A DNA stretch of 19,777 nt from Pseudomonadota bacterium (GTDB lineage: Bacteria > Pseudomonadota > Gammaproteobacteria > Xanthomonadales > Xanthomonadaceae). Location of the stretch: positions 1 through 19,777 of the forward strand of contig JAEWOJ010000024.1 of assembly GCA_023399815.1 (NCBI GenBank). The letters run 5' to 3'. This document shows positions 1 to 6,231 of this stretch, in pieces. Both the position numbers and the translations under genes were made by a program. Each line of letters starts with the position of its first letter. The stretch's first letter is position 1. Under the pieces are notes generated by a model. That model did not search any database. It saw only the letters and a program-made list of their open reading frames with translations, and was not told the DNA's origin.

Positions 1-1
1 C

Positions 2-85
2 CGCCGCGCCCCCCCCGAGAATAGGTCCGGGGAAACCATCCATTACACCTATCCGAAAGATCATGACTCTGCGAATAATCGATGA
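2..85 (+). CDS. C-terminal tail of an Rhs-type toxin tip (partial, 5' end outside window)
   Basis: The frame that begins at base 2 is open from the window edge to a TGA at 83-85 and encodes 27 residues ending HYTYPKDHDSANNR. The stop overlaps the ATG of the next gene in the pattern ATGA, as is usual for toxin/immunity pairs at Rhs tips. The toxin body and the Rhs core lie upstream of the window, so the activity cannot be named. The call rests on the overlap, on the AT-richer composition of the end of the fragment and of the gene after it, and on the repeated presence of the same arrangement further along the array. It could be the end of any protein translationally coupled to the next gene. 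Confidence 0.5.
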   Translation, partial: RRAPPENRSGETIHYTYPKDHDSANNR

Positions 86-716
86 AACCGATTGATTCCT
101 TCCGAAATCTAACGATAAACACTGTTGATGACCTTGGTCACGGAATGGAGTTGTGCACGATTTCAGGAAAATTCATGAAAAAAATTGCAGTCATGGATAT
201 CAAATCAATGCTATCTTGGTTTGATAATTCCATAATATGCGGAATATGGCCGAAGGAAATGAAAAGCCGCTCCCCGGCCGCGTCTTTATTGCTGAGGAAA
301 GATCTCTGCTCATCTCTCTTTAATATTCACGAAGAGAAGGGTTCGTATTGGATCGAATGCAATAAACCTGCACGCCATCTGGATTTCATTCTTTCTAAAG
401 ATGTTTTCTACCGTGAAGTCTCATTCTTCATTGCAATGTCAGATAACAATATAAGCATGACTTCACTTCTAGATGAAAAGACAATCGCCGATTCATCTGG
501 ATTCTTCGGATTCAATCCGAGCGATATTTATATTCGAGAGGCTGCGGTGCGTGAGGTGGTAACAATCTATGCATCCAGTTCAAATAGCACGAATTTGCTA
601 ATGATAAAATCAAATGGAAGTTCAATGAATTGACCAACAGGTGGCAGCAATTGATTGATTCGATGGGCTTTCTGGGCAACAAGGCATTCATTCGGGGTGC
701 TGACTATTTTACCTGA
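82..716 (+). pseudogene. Frameshifted putative immunity gene of the first Rhs tip module
   Basis: The intact reading frame (82-633, 183 aa) starts at an ATG that overlaps the preceding toxin stop. It is AT-rich and matches no family I recognise. It ends in a low-complexity stretch, ASSSNSTNLLMIKSNGSSMN. From base 588 the frame whose codons start at multiples of three is open and reads as a convincing protein C-terminus, including NELTNRWQQLIDSMGFLGNK and ending GADYFT before a TGA at 714-716. The simplest reading is loss of one base (or gain of two) around 575-600, which replaced the native C-terminus of about 43 residues. No signal peptide or membrane segment is visible, so a cytoplasmic immunity protein is likely. 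The product may be inactive or shortened. The family is unassigned. Confidence 0.55.
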
Positions 717-801
717 TGGCAGTTGCCTCCACGGACAGTCGTCGCTACCGTCGCGGGCTGCTCTGCAATCCGCTGGAGTTCCGATGAAGTGCAAACCGCA
801 T

Positions 802-1208
802 GAGCAACTGGGCCTGCGTTTCCAGCACATCTACCTGGGGCAGCTTTGGTGGCTTCGCAGCGCCTGGAGATCGGGAGAACCGTCATCTCCGTGACCTACC
901 GCCACACCGACGCCCTGGGCAGCCTGATCGCGGCAATGGACGCGGCGGGCAGCGTGGTACAGACCACCGAGCACGAGCCCTACGGGCGGATGCTCAACCG
1001 GACCAACGACAACCGGCCGGGCTATACCGGGCACGTGATGGACCAAGCCACCGGCCTGGTCTACATGCAGCAGCGCTATTACGACTCACAGCTGGGGCGA
1101 TTCCTGAGCGTGGATCCCATTACCGCCTACAGCAATCCGGTGGGGGCGTTCAACCGGTATTGGTATGCCAACAACAATCCGTACCGGTTTACGGATCCGG
1201 ATGGGCGT
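802..1208 (+). repeat. Rhs core 3'-end repeat, copy A
   Basis: GC-rich segment nearly identical to 5308-5707 (copy C), including codons through NNNPYRFTDPDGR. Its 5' boundary is ragged: similarity decays before about 802. It contains the two-base deletion near 840. Confidence 0.8.
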
Positions 1209-1739
1209 GGAATAAAGGATGTGTGGGGTGGTTTCGCTGATGGCATGTCAGCCAATTTTCTCGCGACGCCAAGTTTGATCCAGAGAGAGCCCATAGATCT
1301 AGCTCCGCAGCCATATGGAGGATTACAAGGTAATTCTGGGAATTTTGACTATATCGTGGGCAGAGCTGCCGCCAACGCTGTAACAACTGCTATTGAGATA
1401 ACTGCCGGCGGTCTTGCTGGATTAGGGAGATCAACTGCAGGTGAAGGAGGAGCTTTGGCTCGTAGTGCGTCATCAGACGCCAAGGGTTTAGGTAACTCAT
1501 TTAAAGGAAAAAGCTCTTCTGAGATTGATAGAATGTTTACGCGCAAATGATTTGAGCCGAGAGGGCCAAATCCTGCAGGAAGAAAAGGAGGGTATGTGAA
1601 TCCAAAAAATGGCAGGTCATACCACATTGACCCATTGCCGCAAACATTTAAGAAGACAGGCGTCGAACCTCCTCATGTGGATGTAAATCACCCTCGTGGA
1701 TACGCTGGAGATCTTGAGAAGAAGAAGTACGAGCTATGA
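802..1739 (+). pseudogene. Rhs core copy A with toxin-24-like tip, broken by a frameshift and an in-frame TGA
   Basis: The 5' part is the end of an Rhs core, matching copies B and C (LGLRFQHIYLG, then VTYRHTDALGS, EPYGRMLNRTNDNRPGYTGH, QQRYYDSQLGRFLSVDP, ending FTDPDGR near 1208). At 836-845 the run of G seen in B and C is two bases shorter, which shifts the frame inside YLGGSLVASQ; the open stretch 846-1550 therefore has only a spurious TTG start. The tip then runs to TGA at 1548-1550. The same frame continues after that stop for 62 codons to TGA at 1737-1739, with YVNPKNGRSYHID, EPPHVDVNHPRGYAG and LEKKKYEL. That pattern fits what I know as the polymorphic toxin type 24 C-terminal domain, predicted to act as a nuclease-like toxin. 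There is no start or ribosome-binding site for a full protein. Toxin function is probably lost. Confidence 0.7.
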
Positions 1740-1981
1740 CTAAAAATACTTTAACGTTTGAGTTGACTCGTGATGGCGACGAGCTTTACATAAGTTGTGA
1801 TAGGCGCGGATTGACATCTTTTGCATTGGTAATCATGAAGTTGCTTGCTTCTGAAAAAAAGTTGCCAAACGATGTGAGTCTTTCAACTGAGGCTTGGGGA
1901 GGGGAGGGGCTTTCACAAAATGCGCAGTTAGTTGGCGGGGTGCTCCTGAATAGGGTGATTGTCCGCTTGATAGAAGAGTGA
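1736..1981 (+). CDS. Imm32-like immunity protein for the toxin-24-like tip
   Basis: This 81-aa protein starts at an ATG that overlaps the stop of the toxin-24-like tail (ATGA at 1736-1739). It has the form FELTRDGDELYIS near the N-terminus and a TEAWGGEGLS block near residues 50-60, which resembles the small alpha/beta Imm32 immunity family as I remember it (a short protein with a conserved W-G-G followed by E-L). It has no signal peptide, so it would act in the cytoplasm by binding the toxin domain. The gene is intact although the toxin before it carries a nonsense codon, which suggests that protection has been kept or that the toxin was lost recently. The family name comes from memory and needs a profile search. 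Confidence 0.55.
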   Translation: MTKNTLTFELTRDGDELYISCDRRGLTSFALVIMKLLASEKKLPNDVSLSTEAWGGEGLSQNAQLVGGVLLNRVIVRLIEE

Positions 1982-2004
1982 TTGCCAACGTCTGCAAGGC
2001 CAAT

Positions 2005-2526
2005 GGCACGGAGACGTACCGCTTACGACGTGCAGGGCCGGCGAGTGCGTACGGCCAGCACGGCCGGCACCCTATATGAGCGTACAGTCTGGACGGGAAG
2101 CTGCTGTGGCAGCGCGACGAGCAGGTGGGGCTGCGCTTTCAGCACGTCTACCTGGGGGGCAGCCTGGTGGCCTCGCAGCGCCTGGAGATCGGGGGAACCG
2201 GCATCTCCGTGACCTACCGCCACACCGACGCCCTGGGCAGCCCGATCGCGGCAACGGACGCGGCGGGCAGCGTGGTGCAGACGACCGAGCACGAGCCCTA
2301 CGGGCGGATGCTCAACCGGACCAACGACAACCGGCCGGGCTATACCGGGCATGTGATGGACCAGGCCACCGGCATGGTCTACATGCAGCAGCGCTACTAT
2401 GATCCGCAGCTGGGCGTGTTCCTCAGTGTTGATCCAGTGACTGCTTACTCGAATCCAGTGGGGCAGTTCCATCGTTATCGGTATGCCAACAACAACCCGT
2501 ACAAATTTGTTGACCCCGACGGTCGT
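2005..2526 (+). repeat. Rhs core 3'-end repeat, copy B (chimeric)
   Basis: Compared with copy C, this copy has one extra T near 2028 and lacks one base near 2081, so the frame is lost and then restored. From about 2090 to 2400 it is almost identical to copy C. After about 2405 the codons diverge while the protein pattern is kept (QLGVFLSVDPVTAYSNPVGQ, then NNNPYKFVDPDGR), which points to a second source for its last 120 bases. Confidence 0.8.
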
Positions 2527-3039
2527 GTAGTCTCGGTGGCTGATGAATCGCAACGTAAGGCCATTGAGGCGAACATCAACAGTCGGGCATTGGGTGTTTT
2601 TAAGTTTGACGATTCTGGGAATTTGCAGATGGTTAGGTCTACTGGCGATTCATCCAAGTTTTCTCAGACCTATCAGACTGCTTTGGTTAATGCGATAGAA
2701 AGTGATAAGAATGTCGCTGTTTCGATAGCGCAGACGGTGACGGACAAGAATACGGGTCAATCAATGGATGTTGATCGTGATTTCGGTGGTGGAGTAACTG
2801 GTCGTACAGCTGACGGTGCAGCGATTGTGATTTCTGGAAATACCAACAGTGTTCTTGGTGAGAATGGAGGAGCAATTCCTTCAACTGGCGCGGATGCTCT
2901 TATGCACGAGTTCGTGGGCCATGCGTTGCCGGAAATCGGCTTCCCTGGTACCGGAAACGGAATTCAGAACGAAAATCAGGTTCGCGGTGAGATAGGGCTG
3001 CCTTTGAGGCGAGAACTACCGCACCCAGAAACGAGATGA
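2125..3039 (+). CDS. Orphan Rhs tip with metallopeptidase-like C-terminal domain
   Basis: Residues 1-134 are the Rhs core end, starting inside LRFQHVYLGG and ending VDPDGR. Residues 135-304 are a variable tip. The tip contains ALMHEFVGHALPEIG around residues 258-272, and then TGNGIQNENQVR. H-E-x-x-G-H followed by an N-E-N block is a pattern I associate with predicted metallopeptidase-like Rhs tips. It is one residue longer than a classical HExxH zinc motif, so Glu262 and His266, rather than the two histidines, have helical spacing for one metal. The GTG at 2125 is a codon of the core and has no good ribosome-binding site. Upstream frameshifts near 2028 and 2081 prevent a longer product. It is therefore a displaced tip that would need recombination onto a complete rhs gene to be deployed. 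Confidence 0.65.
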   Translation: MGLRFQHVYLGGSLVASQRLEIGGTGISVTYRHTDALGSPIAATDAAGSVVQTTEHEPYGRMLNRTNDNRPGYTGHVMDQATGMVYMQQRYYDPQLGVFLSVDPVTAYSNPVGQFHRYRYANNNPYKFVDPDGRVVSVADESQRKAIEANINSRALGVFKFDDSGNLQMVRSTGDSSKFSQTYQTALVNAIESDKNVAVSIAQTVTDKNTGQSMDVDRDFGGGVTGRTADGAAIVISGNTNSVLGENGGAIPSTGADALMHEFVGHALPEIGFPGTGNGIQNENQVRGEIGLPLRRELPHPETR

Positions 3040-3046
3040 TAAAGCC

Positions 3047-3496
3047 ATGCGCAAAGTTGTTATTTTCATGCTTCTGTCGCTGTCCTGCTCCAGCGTTCCT
3101 GCGAACGAGGTGCGTAGGTTCTCTCTGCAAGAACTAGCTGATCGCTCGGACCTGATTGCTATTGGAGTCGGAACAGGCCATCAAGATCGTAGCGGAACAA
3201 GTTTCATTAATGAAGTTAGTTCTATAGATGTGAATCTGATGCTGAAAGGCGCTCCAGAATCTTCAGTTCGGGTAATCACAAGAGGCGAGTTCATTGAACT
3301 AGATGTTGATTGTTGCGATCAGGGGGCGAGTTATCTGATTTTTGTGGTACGGGCGAGCTCTGGGATGTATGTGCCAACCAATGGCCGTTACAGCGTCTTC
3401 AAGATAAGTGGAGATGATGTGCTGAATTGGAGTGAGGGGTGCCCTTCAAAAAGTCTGACAACAGTTCTTGAGGACGTGCGAGAGGCAGCAAGATAG
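3047..3496 (+). CDS. Secreted putative immunity protein for the metallopeptidase-like tip (TIMP/NTR-like pattern)
   Basis: This 149-aa product begins with a Sec-type signal peptide (residues 1-20, cleavage likely after VPA and before NEV), so it is periplasmic. The mature part reads LADRSDLIAIGVGTG, VNLMLKGAPESSVRVITRG, CCDQGASYLIFVV and NGRYSVFKI. The order 'D-x-I-x-x-G ... L-K-G ... V-x-V-x-T ... C ... G-x-x-Y-L-x-F' is typical of bacterial OB-fold proteins related to the netrin/TIMP module. TIMPs inhibit metalloproteinases, so this could be an inhibitor of the preceding tip; that is inference. The gene starts seven bases after the toxin stop, as expected for a cognate immunity gene. The paired cysteines in DVDCCDQG differ from the N-terminal Cys that animal TIMPs use. 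A simple unrelated periplasmic immunity protein is the alternative. Confidence 0.55.
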   Translation: MRKVVIFMLLSLSCSSVPANEVRRFSLQELADRSDLIAIGVGTGHQDRSGTSFINEVSSIDVNLMLKGAPESSVRVITRGEFIELDVDCCDQGASYLIFVVRASSGMYVPTNGRYSVFKISGDDVLNWSEGCPSKSLTTVLEDVREAAR

Positions 3497-3567
3497 GTTT
3501 GAGTGAGCTTGAAATATCGGTTCCGAAAACAGGGGTCAGAGAACAATTAATCTGCGCCCATGAAGCA

Positions 3568-3590
3568 CAAGGCCCGCGTCGCGGGCCTTG
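3568..3590. terminator. Rho-independent terminator, probably bidirectional
   Basis: Perfect inverted repeat CAAGGCCCGCG / CGCGGGCCTTG with one base between the full arms, followed on the plus strand by T-rich sequence (TCGTTGTTGC). It lies between the convergent genes ending at 3496 (+) and 3615 (-). Related hairpins occur at 4901-4924 and 6806-6826. Confidence 0.75.
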
Positions 3591-3614
3591 TCGTTGTTGC
3601 ATTGTTGCGTGCAG

Positions 3615-3974
3615 TCAGAACCCGCGTTGGCTCATGTGGTGGTGATAGCCGTGATCCCACGCCATGCGCTGCGAGGCCTGCATGGCACGGGCGGTGAACG
3701 CATCAATGCTGTCGCCGCCGTGCTGCCGTAGCCACGCGCCGCCGGCGTCCTGCGCGTCGACATAGGCATCGTCCCCGCCGCTGAACTCCCGTCGCTCGAT
3801 GGCTTTGCCATTGATGCGCAGCGTGAGCCGCCAGCCAATGACCTGCGCCGGCATCGGCGCCAGCGGTTCCCCGTGTACCGCGAGCCAGGCCGCTTCCATC
3901 ATCGCCGTGATCGCCGGATCGTCGTCGCGCTCGCCGCGGATCGGCTCGATGGCGTAGCTAGCCACGTCATCCAC
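3615..3974 (-). CDS. Hypothetical protein translationally coupled to an XRE regulator
   Basis: This 119-aa protein is not recognised. Visible features are an acidic N-terminal third (IRGERDDDPAITAMMEAAWL), a central beta-like stretch (GWRLTLRINGKAIERREFSG) and a His/Met-rich end (WDHGYHHHMSQRGF). There are no membrane segments, signal peptide or familiar catalytic motif. The best start is GTG at 3974, which overlaps the last eight bases of the upstream regulator gene, so the two are probably one operon. Codon use is GC-rich, unlike the flanking Rhs tips. The arrangement (small regulator followed by a small unknown protein) recalls toxin-antitoxin or regulator-effector pairs, but nothing in this sequence identifies it as a toxin. 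Confidence 0.65.
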   Translation of the reverse strand: MDDVASYAIEPIRGERDDDPAITAMMEAAWLAVHGEPLAPMPAQVIGWRLTLRINGKAIERREFSGGDDAYVDAQDAGGAWLRQHGGDSIDAFTARAMQASQRMAWDHGYHHHMSQRGF

Positions 3975-4356
3975 CCTGCTGCTGCAACACGGTGTCGAGC
4001 ATCTGCATCACGAACCGCTGCTGCGCCTTGGGCAGCGTGGCGATGCGTTCGAGCTGCTGCTGCAGCTTCGGTGCCGGCCCGCGCTTGGCGGGCCTGGGCG
4101 CTTCGGCCACCAGCGCCTCGACGGTGACGCCCAAGGCCTGCGCGATCACCGGCAACGCCGAGACCTGGATGCGCCGGCGGCCGACTTCGTAGGCGGTAAT
4201 GGTCTGCTGCGAGACGCCAAGCGTCTCGGCCAGTTGCACCTGGGTGATGCCCTGTTCCTTGCGCAGATGCGCGATGCGGGCGCCGAGCCGGGCGAAGAAG
4301 GCTTGTTCTTGCTTGCTGAGAGCCACGGGGACATGGGGAGCGGTGGAGGTGTTCAT
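3967..4356 (-). CDS. XRE-family helix-turn-helix transcriptional regulator
   Basis: A 129-aa DNA-binding protein. Residues about 24-80 form a Cro/C1-type HTH: ARIAHLRKEQGITQVQLAET, then GVSQQTITAYEVGRRRIQVS and a closing helix ALPVIAQALGVTVEALV. The C-terminal part (PAKRGPAPKLQQQLERIATL and on to LQQQGG) is Gln/Leu-rich and may be a multimerisation helix. The gene is read away from a palindrome at 4390-4406, about 35 bases before the ATG, which probably is its own operator. The next gene overlaps its stop by eight bases. The high GC content contrasts with the AT-rich Rhs tip fragments on both sides, so the pair looks inserted or kept as a separate unit inside the array. Confidence 0.85.
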   Translation of the reverse strand: MNTSTAPHVPVALSKQEQAFFARLGARIAHLRKEQGITQVQLAETLGVSQQTITAYEVGRRRIQVSALPVIAQALGVTVEALVAEAPRPAKRGPAPKLQQQLERIATLPKAQQRFVMQMLDTVLQQQGG

Positions 4357-4389
4357 ACCGTAAGCCCGGTTGCGGAGAGTGGTTGAAAA

Positions 4390-4406
4390 TACTACCTAAG
4401 GTAGTA
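4390..4406. promoter_or_regulatory. Palindromic operator upstream of the XRE gene
   Basis: TACTACC-TAA-GGTAGTA is a perfect 7-bp inverted repeat with a 3-bp spacer, AT-rich inside GC-rich sequence and 33 bases from the XRE start codon. Dyads of this size next to XRE genes usually serve autorepression. On the minus strand the adjacent TAGTATTTT could supply a -10 element, so the dyad would overlap the promoter. Confidence 0.6.
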
Positions 4407-4407
4407 G

Positions 4408-4575
4408 TATGCCGGCGAGTTGTTCTGCTTGACAGGTTCGGTGTCTATAAATCCAGCAGGTCAACTGGACGTTACTGTAAGTTTTGGCTTGGGGCTGGGT
4501 GAGCACGCAACATTTGCACCGACGATGAACTACGAAATCAGAAAGGATGAGAAGCGATGGTTTTTCTTCTTGTGA
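4408..4575 (+). pseudogene. C-terminal tail of a lost Rhs toxin tip, fused to the XRE upstream region
   Basis: From the TAG at 4405-4407 this frame is open to TGA at 4573-4575 and reads as a protein end: SVSINPAGQLDVTVSFGLGL, EHATFAPTMNYEIRKDE, RWFFFL. The glycine-rich beta pattern is like the ends of many Rhs or contact-dependent toxin tips. It has no start codon context and no core in front of it; the XRE operator region abuts its 5' end. Its last 19 bases overlap the start of the following small membrane gene, as toxin and immunity genes often do. I infer that it is the remnant of the cognate toxin of that gene. The family is unknown. Confidence 0.5.
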
Positions 4576-4856
4576 TTGCGGCCTTTTTGGTAAACGTGGT
4601 GTACCTCTCGTATTTTTATGCCCTTATGGGGGTTATTGAGAGGTCTGCTCCAGTTTATTGGGCGGAGATTGGCCATCCAAAAAGTTTTTCTGGGCGCGAC
4701 GTTTCTTCTGTCTTGAACAATCTCTACACAAAGCGAATGAAGGAAGAGTTGGGTGAGGATAATTCCAGAAAATTGATGGCCGTTCGAGTGCTGCTTCCGC
4801 TAGCTACTGCTATGGCTGCAACTGCAATCATCGTTGTATCGAAAAGTTTGGAATAG
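4557..4856 (+). CDS. Small two-helix membrane protein, putative immunity protein
   Basis: This 99-aa protein has a hydrophobic N-terminal helix (residues 2-26, FLLVIAAFLVNVVYLSYFYA) and a second one near residues 78-95 (LLPLATAMAATAIIVV). The loop between them is soluble and charged, with PVYWAEIGHPKSFSGRD and LYTKRMKEELGED. A good ribosome-binding site (AAAGGATG) precedes the ATG at 4557. It overlaps the end of the toxin-tail frame ending at 4575, which suggests an inner-membrane immunity protein for that lost toxin. Codon use is AT-richer than the chromosome to the right. A degenerate terminator hairpin follows at 4901. I do not recognise the family with certainty. Confidence 0.65.
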   Translation: MVFLLVIAAFLVNVVYLSYFYALMGVIERSAPVYWAEIGHPKSFSGRDVSSVLNNLYTKRMKEELGEDNSRKLMAVRVLLPLATAMAATAIIVVSKSLE

Positions 4857-4900
4857 AAGATGTGTCGATCTGAGGGCCTACATCCTGATCGTATTCATGA

Positions 4901-4924
4901 CAAGGTACGCGTTCGTGGGCCTTG
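4901..4924 (+). terminator. Degenerate module-end terminator hairpin
   Basis: CAAGG...CCTTG outer arms with partial inner pairing (ACG/CGT) and a GTTC loop, followed by TCACTTTTGC. It resembles the perfect hairpins at 3568-3590 and 6806-6826 and lies at the same place relative to an immunity gene, so it is probably a decayed copy. Confidence 0.45.
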
Positions 4925-4939
4925 TCACTTTTGCGGCTT

Positions 4940-5158
4940 CTATGGCGGCACGAAGAACGTCCGCTCTCTAACGGCGATGTGCGTCCAGCATGAACCCTGG
5001 TTGGTGCGTTCGCACAGTGAACGAATCGCCGACCCGAAGCAGCGTTCGATCTTGGTTAGGTTCTCGTCGCTGACTCGCTCGTGGCGCAGATCATTGTCGC
5101 GCCAGCCGAGGAAATACGGCCGGTCGCCGTGTTCGACGTAGGGGCAGGTCAAGGTCAC
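4940..5158 (-). pseudogene. C-terminal fragment of an unidentified gene, antisense to the array
   Basis: On the minus strand, from about 5158 down to a TAG at 4942-4940, there are 72 codons with strongly GC-ending codon use and protein-like sequence: CPYVEHGDRPYFLGWRDND, LRHERVSDENLTKIERCFG and ending RTFFVPP. The plus-strand frames here are unconvincing. Upstream, the frame runs into the antisense of Rhs core copy C, so the 5' part of the gene has been replaced. A GTG at 5158-5156 is in frame, but no ribosome-binding site precedes it. I do not recognise the family. The fragment marks a recombination junction near 5155-5165, where Rhs core sequence begins on the other strand. Confidence 0.45.
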
Positions 5159-6193
5159 CAAGGCAACCGGCTGCGCACGGCGCTGGGCACGGAGAGCTAC
5201 CGCTACGACGCGCAGGGCCGGCGGGTGCGTACGGCCAGTACGGCCGGCACCCTGTACGAGATGTACAGCCTGGACGGGAAGCTGCTGTGGCAGCGCGACG
5301 AGCAGGTGGGCCTGCGTTTCCAGCACGTCTACCTGGGGGGCAGCCTGGTGGCCTCGCAGCGCCTGGAGATCGGGGGAACCGGCATCTCGGTGACCTACCG
5401 CCACACCGATGCGCTGGGCAGCCCGATCGCGGCAACGGACGCGGCGGGCAGCGTGGTGCAGACTACCGAGCATGAGCCCTACGGGCGGATGCTGAACCGG
5501 ACCAACGACAACCGGCCGGGCTATACCGGGCACGTGATGGACCAGGCCACCGGCATGGTCTACATGCAGCAGCGCTATTACGACTCGCAGTTGGGGCGGT
5601 TCCTGAGCGTGGATCCCATTACCGCCTACAGCAATCCGGTGGGGGCGTTTAACCGGTACTGGTATGCCAACAACAATCCGTATCGGTTTACGGATCCGGA
5701 TGGGCGGCAATCCTCTTTGCCGTACATCGATGCATATCTGCGTCACTACTATCGAAATGGGTTAAACAACCCGCCTAAAAATAGGGAGGCGGCGCAAAGT
5801 GCTGGCAATTGGAGGCAAATGTCAGATGCCCAAAGCGTATTTCACCAGCAGGGTGAAGGGGGCGCCCAGAATTCAAAATGGGTTGATGATTCCGGCCACC
5901 ATGAGGCTATCTATGATGGCAATGGGAATTTAGTCACGGATCGTCTCAATGGTGGTACGTACAACTATGCCTCTCCAGATGATTGGGGTGGGCACTTGAT
6001 GTATGACGTCCTTCCTTACTTCTTGTGGAGAAATGGCCCCATTGAGATTATACCCCAGTCTGTAATGGGTTCGGCATCAACACCGGCATCAACACCAACG
6101 GTCACGGTTGGGCCACTTGAGCCAATGAGTGCATCGATGCCAGAACCCCCACCCCCACCTCCACCGCCTGAGATTGAACAAAGAGGCCGCTAA
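5081..6193 (+). CDS. Orphan Rhs core copy C with a variable tip of unassigned family
   Basis: The frame opens at a GTG at 5081, but true Rhs sequence begins only near 5163 (GNRLRTALGTESYRYDAQGR), so the first 28 or so residues are antisense filler and the start is doubtful. Residues about 29-209 are the most complete core end in the window, closing FTDPDGR at 5707. The tip (residues 210-370) has WVDDSGHHEAIYDGNGNLV, then GGTYNY and YDVLPYFLWRNG, and ends in a Thr/Pro-rich tail with eight prolines in a row. The 'DGHxEAxxDxxGNLVTD...GTYNY' pattern recurs in polymorphic toxin tips as far as I recall, but I cannot name its activity. A membrane-anchored candidate immunity gene follows 38 bases later. 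Like the other copies it would need recombination onto a full rhs gene. Confidence 0.65.
   Translation: MAQIIVAPAEEIRPVAVFDVGAGQGHQGNRLRTALGTESYRYDAQGRRVRTASTAGTLYEMYSLDGKLLWQRDEQVGLRFQHVYLGGSLVASQRLEIGGTGISVTYRHTDALGSPIAATDAAGSVVQTTEHEPYGRMLNRTNDNRPGYTGHVMDQATGMVYMQQRYYDSQLGRFLSVDPITAYSNPVGAFNRYWYANNNPYRFTDPDGRQSSLPYIDAYLRHYYRNGLNNPPKNREAAQSAGNWRQMSDAQSVFHQQGEGGAQNSKWVDDSGHHEAIYDGNGNLVTDRLNGGTYNYASPDDWGGHLMYDVLPYFLWRNGPIEIIPQSVMGSASTPASTPTVTVGPLEPMSASMPEPPPPPPPPEIEQRGR
5163..5707 (+). repeat. Rhs core 3'-end repeat, copy C
   Basis: Longest and undamaged copy of the shared core end, in one frame from GNRLRTA to FTDPDGR. It is the reference against which the indels of copies A (near 840) and B (near 2028 and 2081) are seen. 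Copies B and C share over 300 bases with very few differences, enough for homologous recombination. Confidence 0.85.
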
Positions 6194-6231
6194 GAAAATG
6201 CTTTCAAAATTCTTGTGGGAGTGATTCAGAG

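Noticed and set aside
1982..2212. Separate 76-aa gene in front of copy B
   Set aside because: It is the Rhs core read partly out of frame because of the indels near 2028 and 2081.
2905..2922. Canonical HExxH zinc protease motif in the copy B tip
   Set aside because: The sequence is HEFVGH, with one residue too many between Glu and the last His; only a metallopeptidase-like call is justified.
3615..4356. Established toxin-antitoxin locus
   Set aside because: The regulator and overlap fit, but the 119-aa partner shows no known toxin motif, so the label would be a guess.
4433..4460. Sigma-70 promoter (TTGACA and TATAAA) before the 99-aa gene
   Set aside because: The spacing is only about 11 bases and the stretch is better explained as the coding tail of a lost toxin tip.
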